NCBI GenBank assembly: GCA_002346475.1
Contig: DDZV01000038.1
Location: forward strand, 1 to 21,628
Reading direction: 5' to 3'
Length of the DNA: 21,628 nt
Source: Acidobacteria bacterium UBA2999
GTDB lineage: Bacteria > Acidobacteriota > Vicinamibacteria > Vicinamibacterales > UBA2999
Part shown: one piece after another, positions 7,077 to 13,807 of the stretch
How the letters are laid out: the number at the start of each line of letters is the position of its first letter
Position numbering within the stretch: the first letter of the stretch is position 1
Position numbers and translations under genes: made by a program
Notes under the pieces: model-generated
What the model saw: the letters and a program-made list of their open reading frames with translations, nothing else
Database searches by the model: none
What the model was told of the DNA's origin: nothing

Positions 7077-8480
7077 ATGATAGTTACTAGAAAATCCTAT
7101 GGTATGAGCAGGGGTTCATGGGGATGTCTTCTTGTGTTAACGCTACTACTCGCGGCACCTGCCGCCGCTGACGTGACATTTACTAAAGACATTGCTCCAA
7201 TCTTGCAGAAGCACTGCGAACACTGTCACCGACCAAATGCGATTGCACCCATGTCGCTTATCACGTACGAAGAAGTAAGGCCCTATGCCCGCGCAATTAA
7301 GGCTCGCACACAACTTCGAAACAAGCCGGGAGTCATGCCACCTTGGATGCTAGAGAAGAACGTTGGTATTCAGGGATTTAAGAATGACCCATCGTTAAGT
7401 GAGCAGCAGCTCACAGCCATTGCAGAGTGGGCTGACACTGGTGCGCCACATGGTGACCCAGCTGATATGCCTGCACCGCTGACGTGGAAGGGACCCGATG
7501 AGTGGACGATCGGCGAGCCAGATCTCATTGTGCGATCAAAGCCTTTCTCAATGGGGGCATCAGCACCTGATTGGTGGGGTTCATTTGAAACCGTACCGAC
7601 GGGTTTGACCGAGGATCGTTATATTGCGGCCTATGAATTACACGAGGTGACTAATGCGCGCACGCAGCCAGTTGAGGTCACAGGGGGTGCCCCACCCTCG
7701 GCAGGATTGTCAATAATTCACCACGGAACGGTGACTGCTTTGGGACCAAACGGGATACCAGAACCTGGCGGGTGTTGCCCAATTCATGAGGTAGGGCGTA
7801 ATGCTGACGTGTTTGATGCAGAGGCCGGCAAGCTCATACGGGCCGGGTCGAGTCTCGGATTTTTATCGATTCATATGCATGCCAATGGACGCAATACAAC
7901 TGGTCATCTGGAAATTGGACTGAAGTTTCATCCCCGCGGGTACACGCCACGGTATCGGAACACTGGCGTCACGGTCGCTACAAACCATGACCTCATTGAT
8001 ATTCCAGGAGGAGCAACTGATCTCAAGATCGACGGCACAGCTGTTCTCCAGGAAAACATAAAACTTACAGTATATGAACCTCACATGCACGCGGCGGGCG
8101 TACGGTTTTGCCTAGAAGCGATCTATGGCACGACCACGGAGACGCTTAATTGTTCGGGTTACGACCATAGCTGGGTTTTAGCGTATGCGTATAAAGATGA
8201 TGTTGCACCGTTGCTCCCCAAGGGCACGATTCTTCGGATTGTTGGTTACTACGACAATACTCCGGCGAATCGGAATATCCCTGACTCTCGGAACTGGATG
8301 GGGGGCGGTCACCGTTCAATAGACAATATGAACGTCTTGCTCGGACAAGGGCTCAGTTTGACCGACGAAGAATTTGCCGTGGCGGTAGAAGAACGAAATA
8401 AGCAATTAGGAATTAAGGGCCGTCAGGTAGTTATCGGTTGCCCAACTTGCGGCGGTTACCAAGAAGAGGCTCTTGAGTGA
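7077..8480 (+). CDS. Cytochrome c-fused PHM-like copper monooxygenase
   Basis: The start at 7077 (467 residues) is preferred over in-frame GTG 7032 or ATG 7038 because AGGGAG sits seven bases before it and a signal peptide follows directly, ending near PAAA. A cytochrome c-like domain comes next with CEHCH (Cys47, Cys50, His51); VMPPW (Met87) is the likely axial Met. The rest matches copper type II ascorbate-dependent monooxygenases such as peptidylglycine alpha-hydroxylating monooxygenase (PHM). Aligned by eye, the first copper would use His215-His216 (IIHHGT) and His266 (IHMHANG), and the second His336, His338 (EPHMHAAG) and Met418 (SIDNMN). All six PHM ligands are therefore accounted for. 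The heme domain may replace ascorbate as electron donor (inference). A CPTC pair near the C-terminus (455-458) is extra. Substrate unknown; the PAL-like gene at 12568 is a possible partner. Confidence 0.85.
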   Translation: MIVTRKSYGMSRGSWGCLLVLTLLLAAPAAADVTFTKDIAPILQKHCEHCHRPNAIAPMSLITYEEVRPYARAIKARTQLRNKPGVMPPWMLEKNVGIQGFKNDPSLSEQQLTAIAEWADTGAPHGDPADMPAPLTWKGPDEWTIGEPDLIVRSKPFSMGASAPDWWGSFETVPTGLTEDRYIAAYELHEVTNARTQPVEVTGGAPPSAGLSIIHHGTVTALGPNGIPEPGGCCPIHEVGRNADVFDAEAGKLIRAGSSLGFLSIHMHANGRNTTGHLEIGLKFHPRGYTPRYRNTGVTVATNHDLIDIPGGATDLKIDGTAVLQENIKLTVYEPHMHAAGVRFCLEAIYGTTTETLNCSGYDHSWVLAYAYKDDVAPLLPKGTILRIVGYYDNTPANRNIPDSRNWMGGGHRSIDNMNVLLGQGLSLTDEEFAVAVEERNKQLGIKGRQVVIGCPTCGGYQEEALE

Positions 8481-8530
8481 TGGTTGCCAGTCGTAGTTTT
8501 TAGAAGTACGGAAATGCGAAAGGACTTGTA

Positions 8531-9451
8531 GTGAGTATGCAAACCCTTTTTCGATGGTGGGTAATGAGGGGCATTCTGATCGCTCTAGTTGTGAGTGTTC
8601 CGTCTATTTCTATGCAAGCACAGCAAGTACAGTACGCTTCTGGTCAGCAGGTTGTACCCGTTTACGAGGGATGGGAGAAGAATTCAGACGGGTCTTTTAA
8701 CCTTGTATTTGGATATTTCAACCGTAATTGGGAAGAGGGCATCAATCTTCCAGTCGGATCCGACAATCGATTTGAAAGTGGGACAGAAGACCAAGGACAG
8801 CCCACGCATTTTTATCCTCGTCGTACTCGGTTTTCCTTTCGTGTACGTGTGCCTGAAAATTTTGGCAACAATGAATTAGTGTGGGCTCTGACCAGTTATG
8901 GCAAGACTGAGCGTGCGTACGCTACTTTGTTGCCTGAGTACTTTATTGACAAATTAGTGATCAGTGCGAATACCGGAGGTGCTGGGGGCACTGGTGGCGT
9001 TGGCACTGCACTCCATAATAACGAGCCACCGACACTGCTTGTCGATAGCGCAGAGACGGTCACGGCCAAAGTTGGCGAGCCAGTTACTTTTGTTGCTGTT
9101 GCAAAAGACGATGGGATTCCAGGTGTAAGAGACAGGTCTCCATCGAGCCCTGCGTTTTCTGCACGTCCAGCGCCAGATAGTGCTACTGGTTTACGTGTTT
9201 CATGGTTTGTTTACCGTGGCACAGCAAGGCAGGTGACTTTTAATCCGACCCAGATCACCGAATGGGAAGATAGTCGCGACGGTGCGAATTCTGCGCTGGC
9301 TCCAGGTTGGAAAACCCCAGCAGTCCCTGAGGGAAATCGGTGGGTTGTGGAGGTGACCTTCACCGCACCAGGCACGTATGTGCTCCGGTGTCAGGCTCAT
9401 GACGGTGCACTTCCGATTGTGAAAGATCTTACGGTAGTTGTAGATTCATAA
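8531..9451 (+). CDS. Exported protein of unknown function with Ig/PKD-like C-terminal domain
   Basis: The 306-residue protein begins at GTG 8531 (AAAGG seven bases upstream); ATG 8537 is an alternative. The signal peptide is residues 1-30 (cleavage after MQA). I do not recognise the N-terminal part (35-145): it is aromatic-rich with GYFNRNWEEG, HFYPRRTRFSFRV and a TSYGKTERAYATL segment, and looks like a beta-sandwich. A Gly/Thr-rich linker (149-158) follows. The C-terminal part (165-306) has the pattern of an Ig/PKD-like fold, with GEPVTFVAVAKDDG, a WFVYRGT strand and a final GTYVLRCQAHDGA. There are no cysteine or histidine clusters suggesting catalysis. It lies 50 bases after the monooxygenase gene, so co-transcription is likely. 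A binding or accessory role is possible but not shown. Confidence 0.75.
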   Translation: MSMQTLFRWWVMRGILIALVVSVPSISMQAQQVQYASGQQVVPVYEGWEKNSDGSFNLVFGYFNRNWEEGINLPVGSDNRFESGTEDQGQPTHFYPRRTRFSFRVRVPENFGNNELVWALTSYGKTERAYATLLPEYFIDKLVISANTGGAGGTGGVGTALHNNEPPTLLVDSAETVTAKVGEPVTFVAVAKDDGIPGVRDRSPSSPAFSARPAPDSATGLRVSWFVYRGTARQVTFNPTQITEWEDSRDGANSALAPGWKTPAVPEGNRWVVEVTFTAPGTYVLRCQAHDGALPIVKDLTVVVDS

Positions 9452-9544
9452 GCAGAGCCTCTTAGAAGTTCATCGCCAAGTTTTCCGTGCTTCACCATGT
9501 AACAAAGAAAAGACTAAATTGAGGTGTAGTTAGAGGAGGAAACT

Positions 9545-10129
9545 ATGAAGAAGTATTTGATTGCCATTGTTATTGGATTCCTGGCTGGACTTGCATGTAC
9601 TGGGAGCATGCCTGCTGGAGAGGCTGTCGAGTCTGCCCAGCTTACTAACGACGACTATGTTGAGATTGAACGTCTCTATGCTAAGTACGCGCACTCAATC
9701 GACGGTTTGCACATGGTGGGTGAGGAAGAAGACTACATGGAAGGCCGTGGCGATGCCTACGCAGATTTATTCTCCGAAGATGGTCAGATTTTTGTCGAAG
9801 GCATTCATAAGGCACCAATTCGAGGACGTGACGCTTTAGTAGAATTTGCTGAACGACATCTGGAGAATGGTCCTGCAGTGCGACGTCATGTTATTACGAA
9901 TTTTGTTGTGACTCCCAATGAGGACGGTACAGCAAAGGGGGAGTCATACCTAATGCTCGTTGATATGTCGACAAATCCACCGGTACTTATGAGTAATCGG
10001 GCAACGGCAGATACGTTCGTAAAAACCCCAGACGGTTGGAGATTTCAGTGGCGGAATAATAGTCTGATCTCCAACAATACAGAGTTTATACCGAACGCCG
10101 AACAGCTAGAGTCCGGTACTTATCAGTAG
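9545..10129 (+). CDS. SnoaL-like (NTF2 fold) lipoprotein
   Basis: The 194-residue protein is a clear lipoprotein: hydrophobic residues 5-17 end at the lipobox LAC with Cys18. The ATG at 9545 is preceded by a strong GAGGAGG site. Residues 35-180 have the SnoaL_4/NTF2-like pattern: an N-terminal helix EIERLYAKYAHSIDG, YADLFSEDGQIFVEG, IRGRDALVEFAERH, RHVITNFVVTPNEDGTA and a closing strand FVKTPDGWRFQWRNNSL. This cone-shaped fold serves as cyclase, isomerase, dehydratase or simple ligand binder. The family's common catalytic positions vary so much that activity cannot be read from sequence. It is predicted to face the periplasm, unlike most family members, which are cytoplasmic. It precedes the PQQ/MBL fusion by about 40 bases and is probably co-transcribed with it. 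Confidence 0.83.
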   Translation: MKKYLIAIVIGFLAGLACTGSMPAGEAVESAQLTNDDYVEIERLYAKYAHSIDGLHMVGEEEDYMEGRGDAYADLFSEDGQIFVEGIHKAPIRGRDALVEFAERHLENGPAVRRHVITNFVVTPNEDGTAKGESYLMLVDMSTNPPVLMSNRATADTFVKTPDGWRFQWRNNSLISNNTEFIPNAEQLESGTYQ

Positions 10130-10169
10130 GTGAAAGCTTGCAGTTGCGTCGACACGATATCTTTCAGTG

Positions 10170-12449
10170 ATGAAAAAATTCTTTGGCGTTACAGCGTTAC
10201 TGGCAGTAAGCGTTGGCACCCTTTGTGCTGATGATTGGCCAGAATATCGTGGTCAGGGCCGCCGGGGCGTATGGGCTGAAACCGGCATCCTTGAGACATT
10301 TCCAGCTGATGGGCTTAAGGTGTTATGGCGTACGCCTGTCAAAGGCGGCTATAGCGGTACTGCCGTTTCCAATGGCCGTGTTTTTCTAACAGATTTTACT
10401 GTCATTAGTGGTTCGAAGGGGGTCGAGCGTGCACTCGCACTCGATGAGCAGACAGGGCGTGTGCTCTGGACTTATGAGTGGGAGGCTACTTACGCCGGGC
10501 TTATGTGGGCACATGGGCCGAGGGCGACACCCACCGTAGACGGTGATCGCGTATACGTCGTTGGTGCGATGGGTCTCATGTATTGTCTTGATGTTGAGAC
10601 TGGCCAAGTCCTGTGGCAGAAAAACTATGTTGTAGATTACGACGCTCCTGTTTCGATGTGGGGCATCGCCGGCTCTCCGGTTATTGAAGACGACCTCCTT
10701 ATTACTATTGTTAACGGAACTCCATATGCGTTGATCGTGGCATTTGATAAGAAGAGTGGCGAAGAAGTTTGGCGCGCACTTCCGTCAATGGCTGAACCCG
10801 GCATCAATTCTCCGATGGTAATTAGCGCAGGGGGAACGCGCCAATTAATTTACTGGTCGCCTGAGGCGCTCCACTCCCTTAATCCAGTGACTGGAGAGGT
10901 TTACTGGACTCATCCGTGGAGAGTTGGCGACGCCATGAATCTTGCCCTGCCGGTGCATAGTGGATCAGAACTGCTCGTTTCGCACTTTGCCAGAGGGTCA
11001 CGGTTATTTTCACTGGACAAAACAAAACCGATGGCCACTGAGATTTGGCACGGAGAGAGCACTAGTGAAATTTTCACAGATGGCCTCCATTCGATGTACG
11101 GCACGCCAGTCATTCATGATGGCCACATTTATGGGATCTGCAGTTACGGACAGATGCGTTGCTTGAGAGCTTCAACGGGTGAACGAATTTGGGAAACCCA
11201 GGAGGTCACTCAAGAGCGGGCTCGGTGGGCCTCTGGTCACTTAGTGCGCAATGGTAACCGTGTTTTCATTAATAACGATCGCGGGGAGTTAATCATTGCG
11301 CGGTTGACACCGGAAGGTTATCAAGAAATCGATAGGACATCTCTGATTAAGCCAACTACACCGCCTGGCGTTCGGCGTCAACTTGGGGCTATCCATGTTT
11401 CCCATCCGGCTTACGCGAATCAAAATATTTATGTGCGCAATGATGAAGAAGTGGTTGCTTATTCGTTGGCGGCAACGGGGTCAGAAGTCGTTTTGCCACA
11501 ACAACGAAAGGTAGAAGTAGATGTTTCACCCACAAGAGACAAGACACTGCAGGAAACAGATGAGGGGAAAAGAGTGCATGTGCAGTACATGCCAGGTTTA
11601 TCGGATCCATCGCGACGGGCGAATCCGACAGGCACGGCGTACAGCACCCTCCATCTATTGTCAGGTGGTGGTTCACATACGGTAGTGTTCACAACGGACG
11701 ATGGGGTTGTTCTTGTTAATACCAAGCGGGCAGGGTGGGGTCAGGCCCTGAAGGACGCAATAGATTACGTTACCAATGATTCCGTGACAACGATTATTAA
11801 TACACATCCCAATTCGGAGTACACGGGTAATAACACAGAGTTCCCAAGCGTCGTGAATATTGTGGCACACGACAATACGAGAAACGCTATGGAGGAGATG
11901 GCCCCATTTGCTGGTCCAGATGCCAGGTTCCTGCCGAACAAAACATATACAGATAGATTGTCGTTGTTTAGTGGGCGCAACCAGATTGATCTGTACCATT
12001 TTGGCCGTGCACATACCGATGGTGACACAGTGGTCGTCTTTCCGGCATTTGGCCTTGCGTATCTCGGAGAGTTTTTCCCTTCGAAGGCTGTCCCAAGCAT
12101 TGATGCTGAGAATGGTGGGAGTGCCATTGCATTTGTTGAGACACTGACTAAGGTCATCGCTACTTTGGAGCAAGTCGAGAACAACGATGGCAACGCTTTT
12201 ATTGTTCCTGGTCGTGGTGCGCCAGCGCATACTGGCAATTTGTTAACTGGATTGGCTTCGTTAAGGGATCTGCGTGAGTATGCAGATTTTACCCAGGCGT
12301 TTCTGGTAGCAGTGAAAGATGCAAGAAGTGCTGGCAAGACGGTTGACGAAGCAGTTGCTACGCTTGTGCTTCCAGAGAAGTACAACGACTATGACATGAC
12401 AGCAGCAAAGGCGACTATCCAGGTCATCTACGACGAACTCGCCCAGTAA
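10170..12449 (+). CDS. PQQ-type beta-propeller fused to a metal-site-degenerate MBL fold
   Basis: Start: ATG 10170 is adjacent to an in-frame GTG 10167; neither has a strong ribosome-binding site. Residue numbers here count from that GTG. A signal peptide (about 4-21) is followed by a PQQ-type/BamB-like propeller (22-440): DWPEYRG, TGRVLWTYEW, CLDVETGQVLW and later blades. Residues 445-760 are a metallo-beta-lactamase fold, recognised by TIINTHPNSEYTGNNTEF, FGRAHTDGD and IVPGRG. The zinc-binding HxHxDH motif reads H547-P-N549-S-E551-Y552, so the second His, the Asp and the last His are replaced. The bridging Asp is Glu635 and the final His of PGHG is Arg683; His616 is kept. Hydrolase activity is therefore doubtful; a binding role or a changed metal site is the inference. 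No PQQ-binding residues were confirmed in the propeller. Confidence 0.82.
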   Translation: MKKFFGVTALLAVSVGTLCADDWPEYRGQGRRGVWAETGILETFPADGLKVLWRTPVKGGYSGTAVSNGRVFLTDFTVISGSKGVERALALDEQTGRVLWTYEWEATYAGLMWAHGPRATPTVDGDRVYVVGAMGLMYCLDVETGQVLWQKNYVVDYDAPVSMWGIAGSPVIEDDLLITIVNGTPYALIVAFDKKSGEEVWRALPSMAEPGINSPMVISAGGTRQLIYWSPEALHSLNPVTGEVYWTHPWRVGDAMNLALPVHSGSELLVSHFARGSRLFSLDKTKPMATEIWHGESTSEIFTDGLHSMYGTPVIHDGHIYGICSYGQMRCLRASTGERIWETQEVTQERARWASGHLVRNGNRVFINNDRGELIIARLTPEGYQEIDRTSLIKPTTPPGVRRQLGAIHVSHPAYANQNIYVRNDEEVVAYSLAATGSEVVLPQQRKVEVDVSPTRDKTLQETDEGKRVHVQYMPGLSDPSRRANPTGTAYSTLHLLSGGGSHTVVFTTDDGVVLVNTKRAGWGQALKDAIDYVTNDSVTTIINTHPNSEYTGNNTEFPSVVNIVAHDNTRNAMEEMAPFAGPDARFLPNKTYTDRLSLFSGRNQIDLYHFGRAHTDGDTVVVFPAFGLAYLGEFFPSKAVPSIDAENGGSAIAFVETLTKVIATLEQVENNDGNAFIVPGRGAPAHTGNLLTGLASLRDLREYADFTQAFLVAVKDARSAGKTVDEAVATLVLPEKYNDYDMTAAKATIQVIYDELAQ

Positions 12450-12567
12450 TATTAAATATTTACTTATTAAAAAAAATCTTCTCAGATGGGTTGACTGACT
12501 GGTGTATAACACTCCTCTACGATATTGGGCCATGCGCTACAGCGCAGGCAGGGATGAGGAGATTGTG

Positions 12568-13776
12568 ATGAAACTGAAGACTTTGCTAAACATGAGCGTG
12601 ACCGTGGTTATCGCTTTGGGTATGGCCATGGTGCTGATGCAGACAGATGGCACTGCACAGCGGCAAAAGGGGGGTTGGGATGAAACGGGACCATACGAGG
12701 TTGTCCTTGATTGGCCGAAACCACTTCCTGATCATGGTACTGAGTGGACCTATGGACGAACCGGTGCCGTCTGGGCAGAGTCCGCGGACCGCGTCTACGT
12801 TGTGCAGACCGGAGATGTTCCGACACTGAAAAGCGGTGATCCTTTAGACAACGGTGGCTACGCGAGTCGACCAGGGCGTCCTGGTAGCCCGGGACGAAGC
12901 GCTCTCGATATTCCGGGAACACGATGGGAAAACAAGTTTCTGGTTTTTAATCGTGAGGGCGAGATGATTGAGAACTGGAAACAACACGATCACCTATTTA
13001 CCCATCCGCACAGTCTTCGGATTAGCCCGTACGATCCTGAGAAAAATATCTGGGTTGTAGACGGACGGAGTCCTTCGGGAGATCCAGACATTCGCGCAGG
13101 CGCCGGACCAAACCGCGAGGGTGCGTCCCATACAGTCTATAAATTCTCGCGTGATGGCAAGTTGCTCATGACGCTTGGTGAGTTTGGTGTTCCCGGGGAT
13201 GACGAGGGGCATTTTGGTGGTCCGACAGACCTCGCGTTTTTTCCCAATGGAGATTTTGTCGTCGCTGATGGATACAGAAATGGTCGTATCGTCAGGTTTG
13301 ATCAGGATGGGAATTATCTCTCAGAATTTGGCACACGTGGTTCTGAGCCAGGACAGTTCCAGCAGGTGCATGGTGTTGCCATTGATGCCAGAGGTCGTAT
13401 CTATGCTGCAGACCGTGGAAATCATCGGATCCAAGTGTTCGAACAAGACGGCACACTATTAGATATCTGGCCCAACATTCCGATGCCTGATCACATTCAG
13501 ATCACAGCAGACGGACACTTGTGGGTTGCTGACGGTGCGGCACACCGGTTTATGAAGTATGACCTGGAAGGTGGATTACAGGATACGTGGGGTAGCTTTG
13601 GTTCGCAGCCCGGCGGTTTTTGGGTACTCCACCATTTCAGTGTTGATGAAGAACTGAATTTGTACACAGCTGAAGTGATTGGTGGCCGGGCGCAGAAGTT
13701 TGTCCCGAGACCAGGTGCAGATCGGAGCAGGTTGATCGATATGTTCTTTGGATTTGTTAAGCCGGAAGCGGGGTAG
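12568..13776 (+). CDS. Exported PAL-like NHL-repeat propeller
   Basis: The start at 12568 (402 residues) follows GAGGAGA and gives a signal peptide directly (hydrophobic 11-24); an in-frame start at 12502 would add a charged leader. The mature part is a six-bladed NHL propeller close to peptidyl-alpha-hydroxyglycine lyase (PAL). Alignment by eye to rat PAL, from memory, places the three zinc histidines at His148 (HPHSL), His268 (VHGVAI) and His355 (VLHHF), the catalytic Tyr at Tyr236 (ADGYRNGRIV) and Arg706 at Arg283 (ADRGNHRIQ). The equivalent of Arg533 is Gln80, and the calcium-ligand Asp after the third His is His356. PAL splits hydroxyglycine-extended peptides into amide and glyoxylate; the substrate here is unknown. 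A paralogue lies at 16120-17319. Confidence 0.83.
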   Translation: MKLKTLLNMSVTVVIALGMAMVLMQTDGTAQRQKGGWDETGPYEVVLDWPKPLPDHGTEWTYGRTGAVWAESADRVYVVQTGDVPTLKSGDPLDNGGYASRPGRPGSPGRSALDIPGTRWENKFLVFNREGEMIENWKQHDHLFTHPHSLRISPYDPEKNIWVVDGRSPSGDPDIRAGAGPNREGASHTVYKFSRDGKLLMTLGEFGVPGDDEGHFGGPTDLAFFPNGDFVVADGYRNGRIVRFDQDGNYLSEFGTRGSEPGQFQQVHGVAIDARGRIYAADRGNHRIQVFEQDGTLLDIWPNIPMPDHIQITADGHLWVADGAAHRFMKYDLEGGLQDTWGSFGSQPGGFWVLHHFSVDEELNLYTAEVIGGRAQKFVPRPGADRSRLIDMFFGFVKPEAG

Positions 13777-13799
13777 GCGTTACAAGGTTCACCTACCCC
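13770..13799. terminator. Hairpin between convergent genes, probable terminator
   Basis: GGGGTAGG (13770-13777) and CCTACCCC (13792-13799) form a perfect 8-bp stem with a 14-base loop; the stem includes the TAG stop of the PAL-like gene. On the plus strand it is followed by AACTTTTCTC, a modest T-run. It lies in the 31-base gap between convergent genes and may also help end the minus-strand transcript, although no T-run follows on that side. Confidence 0.5.
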
Positions 13800-13807
13800 A
13801 ACTTTTC

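Noticed and set aside
11673..12385. Two long minus-strand frames (185 and 206 codons)
   Set aside because: They are antisense to the MBL part of the PQQ/MBL fusion, which has clear family similarity. Their products show no domain, signal or ribosome-binding site.
12450..12567. AT-rich spacer with an A8 run and TTGACT/TATAAC-like boxes
   Set aside because: The boxes are only eight bases apart and no pair with 16-18 base spacing was found, so no promoter is called.
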